Shown: positions 1 through 11,488, numbered from the stretch's first letter. The stretch: 64,000 nucleotides of DNA from Nitrosospira sp. (GCA_026399575.1 JAPLQS010000047.1:17606-81605), one strand, 5' to 3'. Notes: generated by a model from the letters alone, not told the origin. Numbers and translations: made by a program.

Positions 1-760
1 AGATCGCGGGCCTGCCCTGCTGCAGCGCGGGCTTGTAAACGTAGAATTCATCAGGGTTCACCGCGCCCTGCACCACGGTTTCGCCGAGACCATAGGCAGC
101 CGTGATGAACACCACCTGATCGAAACCGGATTCGGTGTCGAGCGTGAATATCACGCCGGCAGCACCGATGTCGCTGCGCACCATGCGCTGCACGCCGACA
201 GACAGCGCCACTTCGGCATGAACGAAACCGTGGTGAACGCGATAGGAAATGGCGCGGTCGTTGTAGAGCGAGGCAAACACCTGCCTGACGGCTGCCAGCA
301 GATTGTCCAGGCCGTGGATATTGAGAAAGGTTTCCTGCTGCCCGGCAAACGAGGCGTCGGCCAGGTCTTCGGCGGTGGCCGAGGAACGCACCGCCACAGA
401 AATATCGCCGGCTGCCTGCTGCAGCAGCTTTGCGTAAGCAGCGGCGATTTCCTGCTGCAGTCGTGGCGGCAGCGGGGTTGCCACGATCCAGCTGCGGATT
501 TGTGCGCCGGTCTCAGCCAGTGCTGCGACATCTTTGATATCCAGCGTGGCAAGTATTTGTTCGATGCGCTGCGCCAGACCGCCCTGCGCCAGGAAATCAC
601 GATAGGCCGCAGCGGTTGTGGCGAAACCGCCGGGAACCCTTACCCCGGCTTGAGCCAGTTGGCTGATCATCTCCCCGAGCGAAGCGTTCTTGCCACCGAC
701 GCTGTCCACATCGGTCATGCGCAGCTCGTCCAGCCAGATCACATATCTTGCATCTTCCAT
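1..760 (-). CDS. ppsA: Phosphoenolpyruvate synthase, N-terminal part (runs off the left edge)
   Basis: Converts pyruvate, ATP and water to PEP, AMP and phosphate, which is the gluconeogenic entry from pyruvate. About 253 N-terminal residues are present. They match the ATP-grasp-like PPDK/PEPS nucleotide-binding domain: a [11 protein letters not shown] motif at residues 21-31, a [18 protein letters not shown] stretch near residues 117-135, and a [16 protein letters not shown] segment close to the edge. The phosphohistidine and PEP-binding domains lie outside the window. The ATG start at 760 has an AGGAG ribosome-binding site 5 nt upstream. A palindromic repeat lies directly upstream in the leader. 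The neighbouring acetyl-CoA/pyruvate genes suggest a shared role at the pyruvate node. Confidence 0.93.
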   Translation of the reverse strand, partial: MEDARYVIWLDELRMTDVDSVGGKNASLGEMISQLAQAGVRVPGGFATTAAAYRDFLAQGGLAQRIEQILATLDIKDVAALAETGAQIRSWIVATPLPPRLQQEIAAAYAKLLQQAAGDISVAVRSSATAEDLADASFAGQQETFLNIHGLDNLLAAVRQVFASLYNDRAISYRVHHGFVHAEVALSVGVQRMVRSDIGAAGVIFTLDTESGFDQVVFITAAYGLGETVVQGAVNPDEFYVYKPALQQGRPAI

Positions 761-779
761 TCCCGCTCCTGTCAGCGCT

Positions 780-858
780 GTAGGCTGGGGTGAGGTACGA
801 ACCCCAGCAACATGTGTAATCTCGAAATGCTGGGGTTCGCAAGCTCACCCCAGCCTAC
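780..858. repeat. Palindromic repeat, copy 1 (nested hairpin)
   Basis: An imperfect palindrome with outer arms GTAGGCTGGGGTGAG (780-794) and its exact complement (844-858), and inner arms CGAACCCCAGC (798-808) and complement (829-839), around a loop of about 20 nt. A nearly identical element lies at 49082-49163. It is a REP-like dispersed repeat. This copy would be transcribed in the 5' leader of ppsA, ending about 12 nt before its ribosome-binding site. Confidence 0.85.
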
Positions 859-961
859 GGTACTGCGTATATCAGAGTACGGTTGTGTTATCCATCAAAA
901 CACGATATTTTGATTGTAGCTGAACATCTTCGTAAGGAACCGCTGATGCGGAACATTCACC

Positions 962-1567
962 ATGAAAACATCCGGCAAATTTCTGCTCATCTGCGCTGTG
1001 TTGCTTTCTGCCACGGTGTTTATCCTGCCCATCGGAGCCACGACCATGACTGATCAAACTAAACAACAAACCGCTTATCTTGCGGGCGGCTGCTTCTGGG
1101 GAATGGAAGAACTGGTGCGGGAAATGCCCGGGGTGCTGCAAACTGAAGTCGGCTATACCGGCGGCAATACGCCCAATGCACGCTATGAGCAGGTGAGCAG
1201 CGGCAGGACCGGCCACGCTGAATCGCTGAAAGTGGTGTTCGATCCGCAGCGGCTCAGCTATCGGCATCTCCTGTTCGAATTCTTCCGCATGCACAATCCG
1301 ACCACGCGCAACCAGCAAGGCAACGATGTCGGCACGCAATACCGCTCAGCCATTTTTTATGTCAATGAAGAACAGAAACGCGTTGCCGCCGAGGTCATCA
1401 GAACGGTGGATGCTTCCGGCCAGTGGAAAGCCAGGGTCGTCACCGAAATAGTGCCGTTCAAGGAATTCTTCCGCGCCGAGGAATATCACCAGAAGTATCT
1501 GGTCAAGAATCGCGGCGGCTATACCTGTCATTACATGCGAGGGTTCGATCTGGGTGAAAATAAATAG
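962..1567 (+). CDS. msrA: Peptide-methionine (S)-S-oxide reductase
   Basis: Reduces methionine-S-sulfoxide in oxidised proteins. The signature GGCFWGMEE carries the catalytic Cys at about residue 44, and the C-terminal GGYTCHYM carries the likely resolving Cys near 189. From the ATG at 962 the first 28 residues form a hydrophobic signal-peptide-like leader, which would give an exported enzyme of 201 residues. A second ATG at 1046 (MTDQTKQQT) has a good GGAG site 8 nt upstream, while the first ATG has no clear site, so a cytosolic form of 173 residues is also possible. The gene is transcribed away from ppsA and converges on the ACP gene. Confidence 0.92.
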   Translation: MKTSGKFLLICAVLLSATVFILPIGATTMTDQTKQQTAYLAGGCFWGMEELVREMPGVLQTEVGYTGGNTPNARYEQVSSGRTGHAESLKVVFDPQRLSYRHLLFEFFRMHNPTTRNQQGNDVGTQYRSAIFYVNEEQKRVAAEVIRTVDASGQWKARVVTEIVPFKEFFRAEEYHQKYLVKNRGGYTCHYMRGFDLGENK

Positions 1568-1591
1568 CTGAGGTAGTGCCGTTGCCTCAGC
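1567..1591. terminator. Possible bidirectional hairpin between convergent genes
   Basis: Inverted repeat GCTGAGG (1567-1573) and CCTCAGC (1585-1591) with an 11-nt loop, placed exactly between the stop of msrA and the stop of the ACP gene. There is no strong T tract, so intrinsic termination is only suggested. Confidence 0.4.
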
Positions 1592-1596
1592 GCGAT

Positions 1597-1860
1597 CTAC
1601 TGCTCCGCAGCACAGCGCCGCGTCAAATATTCGACCGCGCTGTTCAATGTCAGAAGTTCGGCATAATCCTTCTCGGGAATGTCGATGCCGAGAGTTTCAT
1701 GCAGGCGGATGATGAAGTTGAGAAAATCGAACGAGTCGATGTCGATCTGCTCGCGCAGCGACCGGTCCGGCACGATCAGGGCCGGTTCCACCTCGGGCGC
1801 GATGGCGCCCAGCGCATCAAAGATGATGTCCCTGATTTGCTCACGATTGTATGAAGTCAT
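1597..1860 (-). CDS. Acyl carrier protein, linked to a 2-oxoacid dehydrogenase operon
   Basis: An 87-residue acyl carrier protein. The IDSFDF motif carries the Ser at about residue 43 expected to take the phosphopantetheine arm, and the protein is acidic and helical like the ACP family. The ATG at 1860 overlaps the TGA of the E2 gene as ATGA, implying translational coupling. It is not next to fatty-acid synthesis genes, so it is probably a dedicated carrier rather than the housekeeping AcpP. Its partner acyl group is unknown. A longer upstream start exists but would lie inside E2 and lacks ACP similarity. Confidence 0.85.
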   Translation of the reverse strand: MTSYNREQIRDIIFDALGAIAPEVEPALIVPDRSLREQIDIDSFDFLNFIIRLHETLGIDIPEKDYAELLTLNSAVEYLTRRCAAEQ

Positions 1861-3047
1861 CGCAACTTCTCCGGTTGCTGCAGCAGCCGGTCGAGCGCAG
1901 CCAGAAACAGGCCGCCGCGGTGACCATCGCTGGCACGGTGATCGGCCGCGAGGGTAGCGGTGGCAACCTTGCGCACCACCACCGCCCCGCCTTCGACCCA
2001 TGGCCGTTCGCTTATCCTGCCCAGACCGACGATCGCGACCTGCGGCGGATAGATCACGCCGAACACGCCTTCGACGCCCTGCTCGCCCAGATTGGTGAAT
2101 GTCACGGTGGGGTCGCTCATCTCCGAGCTGCGCAACCTGCCGCTGCGCACGCGCGTGATGAGATCGCGCAAGTCAGCCATCAATTGGTCGAGGCTCTTCC
2201 TGTCGGCATCGTGAATTGCGGGAGCAACCAGGCCGCCACCACGCATCGCAATTGCCATGCCGAGGTGCACTGCCGCTGATGGCCGCGCTGCACCGTCGAT
2301 CCAGAAACCGTTGAGTTCGGGCACTTCGCGCAGCGCGAGTGCCACCGCTTTCATGAACGGCACCACCGGCAACAGCCGCTCCGTGACGCTGCGTTTGAGA
2401 TTTTCCGTTTCGAGCCAACTGCTGACCGCAGTCACATCAATATCGGTGGCCAGATAGTAATGCGGAATCTCGCGCTTTGAGCGCGACATCGCCGCTGCAA
2501 TCGCCATGCGCATCTGCGCATGCCAATCCGGCGCGACAACCTTGGCAGCGGCCAGTGTCGGCGTTTTTGCCTGGGCGGCACGCTCGACATCGGCCCTCGA
2601 GATCACTGCGCCCGGTTCCGCTGCTTGCACCGCTGCGATATCGACACCCAGTTCTTCGGCAAGCTTGCGCGCTGAAGGCGCCACCCGCTGGCGGGCTGAC
2701 ACCACTGCCGCTTGCGCACGTGGCGGGGATGCAGCAACGATGGCCGGCGCTGTTACCGCCTGCGGAGTTGTTGGCGCTGCGGGCGTCTCAGATGCTGTGG
2801 CCGCTAGCGCGCCCGCAGTGCGCAGCAGTGCAAGGAGTTCGCCCACCGGCACTTTCCTGCCCGTCTCCACCACCAGTTTATCGACCGTTCCGGCTTCCCA
2901 GATCTCTACATCGACAGCGCCCTTCTGGGTTTCGACCACCGCGACCACCTGCCCGCGCTGCACTTCGTCGCCGGGTCTGATCAGCCATTCAACCAGTGTG
3001 CCTGCTTCCATATCCGCCCCGAGCGAGGGCATGCGAAATTCATACAT
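1857..3047 (-). CDS. Dihydrolipoamide acyltransferase (E2) of a 2-oxoacid dehydrogenase complex
   Basis: A 396-residue E2 subunit that takes the acyl group from E1 on a lipoyl arm and passes it to CoA. Domains in order: one lipoyl domain (residues 1-75, lipoylated Lys about 42 in VETQKGAVD), an Ala/Pro-rich linker, a peripheral subunit-binding domain (VAPSARKLAEELGV), and a catalytic domain ending with the active-site motif DHRASDGHRGG. The ATG at 3047 has AGAGGTG upstream; an ATG 30 bases earlier lacks one. The gene is separated from E1 beta by 146 AT-rich bases, the only sizeable gap in the operon. No E3 (lipoamide dehydrogenase) gene is in the window, so E3 would be shared with another complex. 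Confidence 0.9.
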   Translation of the reverse strand: MYEFRMPSLGADMEAGTLVEWLIRPGDEVQRGQVVAVVETQKGAVDVEIWEAGTVDKLVVETGRKVPVGELLALLRTAGALAATASETPAAPTTPQAVTAPAIVAASPPRAQAAVVSARQRVAPSARKLAEELGVDIAAVQAAEPGAVISRADVERAAQAKTPTLAAAKVVAPDWHAQMRMAIAAAMSRSKREIPHYYLATDIDVTAVSSWLETENLKRSVTERLLPVVPFMKAVALALREVPELNGFWIDGAARPSAAVHLGMAIAMRGGGLVAPAIHDADRKSLDQLMADLRDLITRVRSGRLRSSEMSDPTVTFTNLGEQGVEGVFGVIYPPQVAIVGLGRISERPWVEGGAVVVRKVATATLAADHRASDGHRGGLFLAALDRLLQQPEKLR

Positions 3048-3193
3048 AAGCACCTCTAGAAATTCAGATTTCGTCACAATACTTTGTTGCTCACAAAAAA
3101 TGCTTCCTTACATATTAGCTATATGCTGCGTCTACATTTTTTGTTCCCGCCTCGTCTTGTTTAGAACTTTGAATTTTTAGAGGCTCCTGCATA

Positions 3194-4189
3194 TTACTTC
3201 ACCGTGCGCAGCGCGGCTGCGAGTATCGTTTCGACCTGCGGAATCGCCGCCTGTTCCAGATGGCGCGCATAGGGTATCGGCACTTCGGCGCTGCACACGC
3301 GCTCGATCGGCGCATCGAGTTCATAGAATGCCTGCTCCATCACGCGCGCCATGATTTCGGCTGCCAGGCTGCCGCTTTTCCAGCCTTCATCGATGATCAC
3401 CATGCGATGCGTCTTCGCCAGTGAAGCCAGCACGGTCGTCATGTCAAGCGGCCGCAGGGTGCGCAAATCGATCACTTCGGCGCTGATATTCTGCGCGGCA
3501 AGGCGTTCCGCTGCCTGCAGCGTCTTGGGCAGGGAACCGCCATAGGTCACCAGCGTGAGATCGCTGCCTGCACGGCGTACCGCAGCACGGTCGATATCGA
3601 CTGCGCCGGCGTCGGCCGCAAGCTCGCCCTCGAGGTTGTACAGCAATGCATTCTCGAACATGATGACGGGGTCCGGGTCCATCAGTGCCGTCCACAGCAT
3701 GCCGCGCGCATCCTCGAGCGTTGCCGGCGTCACCACCCGGATGCCGGGAATGTGCGCATACCATCCCTCGAAGCTGTGAGAATGCTGCGCCGCAAGCTGC
3801 CTGCCGGCACCAGTGGCCATGCGGATCACCAGCGGAATGTTGAACTGCCCGCCCGACATGTGGCGCAGGGTGGCAGCATTGTTGAGAATCTGGTCGAGCG
3901 CAAGCAGACTGAAATTGCAGGTCATGACCTCGACGACCGGCAGCATGCCGTTCAATGCGGCGCCGATGCCGGCGCCAACGAATGCCGATTCGGACAGCGG
4001 CGTGTCGCGGATGCGCTCCTCACCGAATTCCTCCAGCAGACCCTTGCTCACCGCATAAGTGCCGCCATAGCGGCCTACATCCTCGCCCATCAGGAATACG
4101 CGCGGGTCGCGCTGCAGCGCTTCACGCAGCGCCATGCGCAACGCCTCGCGATAAGTGGTGGTGACAACCGGAGCAGTCACGGCATTCAT
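3194..4189 (-). CDS. 2-oxoacid dehydrogenase E1 component, beta subunit
   Basis: A 331-residue transketolase-like beta subunit that pairs with the E1 alpha encoded upstream for TPP-dependent decarboxylation. Family features include the [17 protein letters not shown] region near residues 35-50, [20 protein letters not shown], and the C-terminal [16 protein letters not shown]. The ATG overlaps the E1 alpha stop as ATGA. It resembles PdhB/AcoB-type subunits; pyruvate is the likely substrate given the neighbouring acetate-CoA ligase and ppsA, but branched-chain 2-oxoacids or acetoin cannot be excluded from sequence alone. Confidence 0.88.
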   Translation of the reverse strand: MNAVTAPVVTTTYREALRMALREALQRDPRVFLMGEDVGRYGGTYAVSKGLLEEFGEERIRDTPLSESAFVGAGIGAALNGMLPVVEVMTCNFSLLALDQILNNAATLRHMSGGQFNIPLVIRMATGAGRQLAAQHSHSFEGWYAHIPGIRVVTPATLEDARGMLWTALMDPDPVIMFENALLYNLEGELAADAGAVDIDRAAVRRAGSDLTLVTYGGSLPKTLQAAERLAAQNISAEVIDLRTLRPLDMTTVLASLAKTHRMVIIDEGWKSGSLAAEIMARVMEQAFYELDAPIERVCSAEVPIPYARHLEQAAIPQVETILAAALRTVK

Positions 4190-5159
4190 TCTGTTTGCGT
4201 CCGTGCGGTGTACACGTCGCGGGTCAGCGTTTCCACCGGCTCCCAGGTCCCGGCTTCGGCGAATTCGACAGCCTGCGCGATCTCGCGCGCGACTTCCGTC
4301 TCGATTGCAGCGATCGTCTCCGATGTCAGCCAGCCCTCGCTTATGGCACGCGCACTGAATCCCGCGATCGGGCAGCGCTGTTTCCAGCGCTCGACTTCTG
4401 CCTTGCTGCGATAAAGTTCTGGATCAAACATCGAATGCGCGCGAAAGCGGTAAGTACGGAATTCAAGGAAATACGGGCCGTTGCCGGCGCGCACGAACTG
4501 CACTGCCTGCTGCGCTGCTTCCACAACCGCCAGCACATCCATGCCGTCTACGCTCTTTCCTGCCATCCGATAACTCGCCGCTTTCTCGACCAGGTTGGTA
4601 TCGGCTTCGGAGCGCTCCAGCGCAGTGCCCATCGCGTAAAGATTGTTCTCGCACAGGAATAATGCCGGCACATTCCACAGCGCAGCCAGGTTCATCGATT
4701 CGTGGAATTCGCCTTCGGCAATCGCGCCCTCGCCGAAAAAGCATGCCGCCAGCCCGCTGCGCTGCTGCATCTTCTGCGCCAGCGCGTAACCGACCGTCAA
4801 CGGCAGGCCGCCGCCGACTATCGCGTTGCCGCCGTAGAATTTTGCCGCCGCATCGAACAGGTGCATCGAACCGCCGCGCCCGTGTGAACAGCCTTCGACC
4901 TTGCCGTACATCTCCGCCATGATGGCCCCGGCGGACAGGCCGCGCGCCAGCGCATGACCGTGTTCGCGGTAAGTGGCGAATACCGCGTCCTGCGGCTGCA
5001 GCGCTTGCATGACGCCGACAGCGACCGCTTCCTCGCCGATATACAGATGCAGGAAACCGCGGATCTTGCCCGCGCTGTAGAGTTCGGCCGATTTTTCCTC
5101 GAAGCGGCGGATGCGCACCATCTGGTGCAGCAAGTTGCGTGCAAGCATTGGATCAGGTG

Positions 5160-5163
<4 letters not shown>
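4186..5163 (-). CDS. 2-oxoacid dehydrogenase E1 component, alpha subunit
   Basis: A 325-residue TPP-binding alpha subunit. The TPP/Mg motif starts at [13 protein letters not shown] (from residue 144) and ends at CENN (about 174). The substrate-side [21 protein letters not shown] region is typical of PdhA/AcoA subunits, as is the N-terminal [10 protein letters not shown]. The start at 5163 overlaps the upstream acetate-CoA ligase stop (ATGA), and the stop overlaps E1 beta, so the three genes are tightly coupled. Confidence 0.9.
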
Positions 5164-6872
<1,709 letters not shown>

Positions 6873-7018
6873 GTTCGGCGCTATGCCAGAACTGGACGCC
6901 GACTTGCGGATGAGATTGGTCGTCACGCGATGTTGTTTCCGGTTGTTTCGATTGATTGGCAGCAGATGGGGATTTCAGTCTAGCCACTGGCTTGATCGGC
7001 GTCAATCTGAAGCCACAG

Positions 7019-8833
7019 CTAATCTGCCTCACGCTCCACACTGCAGCAATGTGCTGCCGCCTGCCCTGCTTCGATCCCGCGCAGGATCTCGCCGGTCACC
7101 GCATTAGGACGGAAAGTGGTGCAGCCTTTCAATCCCTGATCATAGGCAAGTTGATACAGTTCACGGAATGCAGTGTAAGCATAATCCGCCGGTACATTGA
7201 TGGTCTTGGAAATGGCCTGGTCCACATGCGGCTGAATGGCCGCCTGCATGGCCAGGTGGGCAGCGGGCGCAAGCCCATTGGCATTGATGAAAGCTGGCGG
7301 CAGCGCGGCCGTATTGCCCGCAGCACGCCAGCGTGCCACGGCATAATCGACTACCTGATATTGCGCATAACCTCCATCCGGCTCCAGTACCCGCCGCGTG
7401 AATTCGCTGTCGAATACCGGCTCCAGCCCGCTGGAAATATTGTTGGCCAGCAGACTGATGGTGCCGGTGGGTGCAATGGCGGTGAGATGGCTGTTGCGAA
7501 TGCCATATTGCGCAATACCGTTGCGGATGTCGGCGGGCAAGGTGCGCACGAATTCGCCGGCGAGATATTTCTCCCGCTCGAACAACGGGAACGACCCCTT
7601 CTCCCGGGCGAGCTCTATCGAAGCACGATAGGCTGCATGACAGATGGTTTGCATCACGGTTTGCGCGAGCTGCAATGATGCCTCGCTGCCGTAACGGATG
7701 CCGAGCAGCAGTAAGGCATCGGCCAGACCGCTAAAGCCCAGACCGATGCGCCGCGAACCACGCGCCTGTGCGGCCTGGCTGGGCAACGGAAACAGCGAGA
7801 CGTCAATGACGTTATCCAGCAAGCGCACGGCGACAGCCGCGGTCGCGCCTATCGCCTCCAGATCGAGCCGGGCTTGCTGGGTAAAAGGCTCGCGGATGAA
7901 TTGGGTGAGGTTGATGGAACCGAGATTGCAGGCGCCATAAGGAGGCAGCGGCACTTCGCCGCAGGGATTGGTCGCACTGATCAGCTCGCAGTAATAAAGA
8001 TTATTGCGCCGGTTGATGCGATCGATGAACAGCACGCCGGGTTCGGCACAGGCATAGTTGGCGCGCATGATCTGTTCCCACAGTTCCCGGGCGCGGATGC
8101 GCTTGTGTATTTTGCACGGCACCGGCTCGGCGTGTCCCGGCCAGCGGCGCGGCAATATCTCGTCGTCGTCGCGCATAGCAGCAGGGAACAGCAGCGGCCA
8201 GTCGGCATCAGCCTGGACTGCGGCCATGAACTCGTCGCTCACCAGCACCGAGATATTGAAATGCCGCAGTTGCGTGCGATCCTGCTTGGCGGCGATGAAT
8301 TCCTCAATGTCGGGGTGATCGCAGCGCAGCGTCCCCATCATGGCGCCACGCCGCGCTCCGGTGGAAAGGATGGTGGCGCACATGCTGTCCCAGATGTGCA
8401 TGAACGAGACCGGGCCAGAAGCCACCGAACCGACGCTGTAAGCCTGGGCGCCCCGTGGCCTGAGCGTGGAAAAATCGTAACCGACGCCGCCGCCTTGCTG
8501 CATGGTAACGGCGCCTTCCTTGAGCGCGTCGAAGATGCCGTCCATCGAGTCGGTGATGGCGCCCATGACAAAGCAATTGAACAGGGTGACCTTGTGCGCG
8601 GTACCAGCCCCGGCCTGGATGCGCCCGCCCGGCAGGAATTTGAAGTCCTGCAGGATGGCGTAAAAACGTGCCTGCCACATTTCCGCATCGCTGTCCGCTG
8701 CCGCCAGCGCATGCGCGATGCGCCGCCAACTATCGGCGATGGTCGCGTCGCACACCACAGCCCCTTCGCGGTGGCGGTACTTGGCGTCCCAAATGTGCCG
8801 GGCAACAGGTGCGGTAAAATATGCGTCATCCAT
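7019..8833 (-). CDS. nrdJ: Adenosylcobalamin-dependent (class II) ribonucleotide reductase
   Basis: Reduces ribonucleotides to deoxyribonucleotides using coenzyme B12, independent of oxygen. Family motifs: KFLPGGRIQAGAG near the N-terminus, LFNCFVMG, GGGVGYDFSTLRPRGA, the specificity/active-site segment SATNPCGEVPLPPYGACN, and APTGTISLLANN in the C-terminal half. The protein ends with a CC pair that could serve as the redox-active thiols. At 604 residues it is a compact NrdJ without the long zinc-binding C-terminal extension seen in others. No NrdR box or cobalamin riboswitch could be recognised upstream. Confidence 0.92.
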   Translation of the reverse strand: MDDAYFTAPVARHIWDAKYRHREGAVVCDATIADSWRRIAHALAAADSDAEMWQARFYAILQDFKFLPGGRIQAGAGTAHKVTLFNCFVMGAITDSMDGIFDALKEGAVTMQQGGGVGYDFSTLRPRGAQAYSVGSVASGPVSFMHIWDSMCATILSTGARRGAMMGTLRCDHPDIEEFIAAKQDRTQLRHFNISVLVSDEFMAAVQADADWPLLFPAAMRDDDEILPRRWPGHAEPVPCKIHKRIRARELWEQIMRANYACAEPGVLFIDRINRRNNLYYCELISATNPCGEVPLPPYGACNLGSINLTQFIREPFTQQARLDLEAIGATAAVAVRLLDNVIDVSLFPLPSQAAQARGSRRIGLGFSGLADALLLLGIRYGSEASLQLAQTVMQTICHAAYRASIELAREKGSFPLFEREKYLAGEFVRTLPADIRNGIAQYGIRNSHLTAIAPTGTISLLANNISSGLEPVFDSEFTRRVLEPDGGYAQYQVVDYAVARWRAAGNTAALPPAFINANGLAPAAHLAMQAAIQPHVDQAISKTINVPADYAYTAFRELYQLAYDQGLKGCTTFRPNAVTGEILRGIEAGQAAAHCCSVEREAD

Positions 8834-8868
8834 AGGATTCAGAATAGCACCAAATGGGTCGGCTAATT

Positions 8869-8892
8869 CCGCATCATGCAGGCGTGATGCGG
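8869..8892. promoter_or_regulatory. Inverted repeat in the nrdJ-hupE divergent intergenic region
   Basis: Perfect inverted repeat CCGCATCA (8869-8876) and TGATGCGG (8885-8892) with an 8-nt centre. It lies between the divergent nrdJ and hupE starts, just before a TACAAT that could be a -10 element for hupE. It could be an operator for either gene; no regulator is identified. Confidence 0.3.
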
Positions 8893-8927
8893 CTACAATT
8901 CAATATTAAGATTTGAAGCAGCAGAGG

Positions 8928-9518
8928 ATGAAAATCGTGCCACGAAAACCGCCCACACCATTCCTGATTGCGGTGCTGCTGCTGGGCAGCAGCACCGCTC
9001 TCGCTCATCCCGGTCATGATGTTTCCGGATTAAGCGCTGGCTTGCTGCATCCGTTCAACGGCTTTGATCACTTACTCGCGATGGTGGCCGTGGGTTTGTG
9101 GGCTGCACAGAACGGCGGGCGCAAGATATGGCTGCTACCTGCCGCTTTCATGCTGCTGATGGCGGTCGGTGCGAAATGCGCGCTGATTTACCCGTTCCTG
9201 CCGCTGATCGAATCCGGTATTGCCGCTTCGGTATTGGTGCTGGGAATTGTCATCGCACTCTCGCTGAAACTATCCGCACGGCTCAGCATTGCGATCACGG
9301 CCTTGTTCGGGTTTTTTCATGGCTATGCGCATGGACTGGAAATGTTCGGGGCAGTTGAGCCGGAAGCGTACGCGCTGGGATTTCTTGCCACAACCGCAGC
9401 ACTCCATCTTGCCGGTATCATGACCGGCATCGCCACGCGCGTCCGTTGCATGCGGCTGCCGCAAGCACTCGGTACTGTCATTGCTGCCAGCGGCGTATGG
9501 CTGCTGTCGGCCATCTAG
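8928..9518 (+). CDS. hupE: HupE/UreJ-family nickel permease-like membrane protein
   Basis: About 196 residues. A signal peptide ends near STALAHPGHD; the mature protein begins with the His-rich HPGHDVSG, then GLLHPFNGFDHLLAMVAVG, the family signature with putative nickel-ligand His and Asp, and about six membrane segments, with GFFHGYAHGLE in the middle. Some HupE/UreJ members take up nickel for NiFe hydrogenase or urease, which fits the hox/hyp operon ending 6 bp away on the other strand. The ATG at 8928 abuts an AGAGG sequence with almost no spacing; an in-frame TTG at 8913 is an alternative start. Confidence 0.85.
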   Translation: MKIVPRKPPTPFLIAVLLLGSSTALAHPGHDVSGLSAGLLHPFNGFDHLLAMVAVGLWAAQNGGRKIWLLPAAFMLLMAVGAKCALIYPFLPLIESGIAASVLVLGIVIALSLKLSARLSIAITALFGFFHGYAHGLEMFGAVEPEAYALGFLATTAALHLAGIMTGIATRVRCMRLPQALGTVIAASGVWLLSAI

Positions 9519-9524
9519 CTAAGA

Positions 9525-10001
9525 TTAATACGGCAGCGCCAGCCGCTCCCATTCCCGTAAATCGGATACAGCACAGAGTCGTTGCAATAAATCAAAGGCT
9601 GCCTGCAGATTGGCTGCTGCTGCCGGACTCAGCGGTGCGCCCAGTTCAAAGCATTCCCCGCGCACCTGCAGGAGATAGGCGGGAGGCGGTTCGCCGTAGA
9701 GTTCCCGATAAACATGCAGCACTGCCATCGGACTCATGACATGGGTGGTGTAGCTGGTGTCCTTTTGTGCCGCGAGGCGTGAAAATGCATAAGGTGCCGC
9801 GCAGGCAATGCTCGCGTCGATGAACAGTACCCGTTCCCGGCCCTGCAGATCATATGCATGCTCCACCTGTAACTGGAAGTCGGTGAGCGTTTCGACATGC
9901 GCAAGGTTCAGCGCTTGCAGATGCTCGAGCAACAAAGGCCCGAGCGCATCATCGCCGCGACTGGGGTTGCCGTAAGCAAAAATCAGCAGCGGTGCGATCA
10001 A
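9525..10001 (-). CDS. hoxW: Hydrogenase maturation protease (HoxW-like)
   Basis: A 158-residue endopeptidase of the HyaD/HybD/HoxW family that removes the C-terminal extension of the NiFe large subunit after metal insertion. The N-terminal FAYGNPSRGDDALGP contains the conserved Asp used for nickel recognition, and FIDASIA and THVMSP correspond to the other two conserved metal-site regions. The start is a TTG at 10001 that overlaps the hoxH stop as TTGA; no ATG fits. It is the last gene of the operon and its specific substrate is presumably HoxH. Confidence 0.88.
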   Translation of the reverse strand: MIAPLLIFAYGNPSRGDDALGPLLLEHLQALNLAHVETLTDFQLQVEHAYDLQGRERVLFIDASIACAAPYAFSRLAAQKDTSYTTHVMSPMAVLHVYRELYGEPPPAYLLQVRGECFELGAPLSPAAAANLQAAFDLLQRLCAVSDLREWERLALPY

Positions 10002-11479
10002 GTTCTATGCCGTCCGTCGGAATCCTTGATCAGGCGCTGCAGCAATGTCCCGCTAGCATCCAGCAGTTCCACCTCCAATGGCATTTTGCCGAGGGCATGA
10101 GTGGCGCAGGAAAGGCACGGATCGAATGCGCGGATCGCCACTTCGATGTGGTTGAGCAGGCCTTCGGTGATCTGCTGCCCATCCAGATACTGCAGCGCCA
10201 CCTGCCGCACCGCTTCATTCATCGCCTGGTTATTGTGGGTGGTGGCAACGATCAGATTGGCGCGCACGATCTGCTCGTCTTCGTTGATGCGGTAGTGGTG
10301 GATCAATGTGCCGCGCGGCGCCTCGATCACACCGACACCATGCAACTGCCGCGCGCCGCTGCTCACCAGATCATCGCTCTGCAGGTCCGGGTCGTGCAGC
10401 AATTCCTGAATCGCTTCGGCGGCATGCAGCATCTCGATCATGCGCGCCCAGTGATAGGCGAGCGTGGCCTGGGTGGCGCTGCCGCCGCCAAATTCCTTGA
10501 AGATCCTGCGCTCCGCCTCCGCCCGCTGGGTCGGAATGAAGTCGCAATTATTGATGCGCGCCAGCGGGCCGACTCGATACCAGCCCTGCTCCCGGCCGTG
10601 TACACGGATAAACGGGAATTTCATGTAGGACCAGGACTTCACTTCCTCGTGAATGTAATCCCAATAATGGGTGTAATCCACATGGTCGAAAATGGTCTGG
10701 CCACGCTCATCCCTGGCGCGCAGGCCGCCATGATACAGATCCAGGGCGCCGTCAGCCCGCACCAGACTCATGAAGCTGGAGCGGTAAGAACCGAAGCTGT
10801 CATGAAAATCCGGACGCTCGCAGTAGATCGTCTTGATCAACTCCACCGCCGCATGGCTCCAGACTATGATCTGGTCTATTTCCTTGAGCAAGTAATCGCG
10901 CTCGTCACACGACAGATTCTTGTTCATGCCGCCGGGAATGACCCCGGTGCCATGCACGCGCTTGCCGCTGGTGAGGCGGATGACTTCCTGGCCATACCTG
11001 CGCAGTGCCACTCCCTGTCTGGCGATATCGGGATAAGCCGCCGCCAGTCCGGCAATGTTGCGTTTCCCTGCAGCCGCATCGAAACCGAACAGCAGATCCG
11101 GCGCGGACAGGTGAAAAAAATGCAGGGCATGCGATTGCAGTATCTGCCCCATATGCATCAGGCGGCGCAGCTTGTCGGCAGCGACTGGAACCGCTGCGCC
11201 GATAATCATGTCCATCGCCTTGCAAGCCGCCAGATTATGACTCACCGGACAGATGCCGCAGAGGCGCTGCACCAGCACCGGCACTTCCCAGAAAGGACGG
11301 CCCTGCACGAATTTTTCAAAGCCGCGGAATTCGACTATGTGAAAGCGCGCCTGATGCACGCGATTGTCTGCGTCCAGCAGCAGCGTGACTTTGCCATGCC
11401 CTTCCACCCTGGTGACCGGTTCGATCACGATCCGTTTCAGGTTTTCAGGATGGGCGGCGGTTTCCAGTTCAAAAGTCAT
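9998..11479 (-). CDS. hoxH: NAD-reducing bidirectional NiFe hydrogenase, large subunit
   Basis: The 493-residue catalytic subunit that splits H2 at a NiFe(CN)2CO site. It has the L1 motif [10 protein letters not shown] near residues 72-81 and the C-terminal L2 motif [12 protein letters not shown]. Cleavage after the His of DPCxxCxxH would remove the tail that starts [11 protein letters not shown]. With HoxF, U and Y this is a group 3d soluble enzyme that reduces NAD+. The gene starts 9 bp after hoxY. Confidence 0.95.
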   Translation of the reverse strand: MTFELETAAHPENLKRIVIEPVTRVEGHGKVTLLLDADNRVHQARFHIVEFRGFEKFVQGRPFWEVPVLVQRLCGICPVSHNLAACKAMDMIIGAAVPVAADKLRRLMHMGQILQSHALHFFHLSAPDLLFGFDAAAGKRNIAGLAAAYPDIARQGVALRRYGQEVIRLTSGKRVHGTGVIPGGMNKNLSCDERDYLLKEIDQIIVWSHAAVELIKTIYCERPDFHDSFGSYRSSFMSLVRADGALDLYHGGLRARDERGQTIFDHVDYTHYWDYIHEEVKSWSYMKFPFIRVHGREQGWYRVGPLARINNCDFIPTQRAEAERRIFKEFGGGSATQATLAYHWARMIEMLHAAEAIQELLHDPDLQSDDLVSSGARQLHGVGVIEAPRGTLIHHYRINEDEQIVRANLIVATTHNNQAMNEAVRQVALQYLDGQQITEGLLNHIEVAIRAFDPCLSCATHALGKMPLEVELLDASGTLLQRLIKDSDGRHRT

Positions 11480-11488
11480 AAGATGGAC

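Noticed and set aside
8834..8927. A cobalamin riboswitch upstream of nrdJ
   Set aside because: The interval is only about 95 bases and lacks the B12-box; only a short inverted repeat is present.
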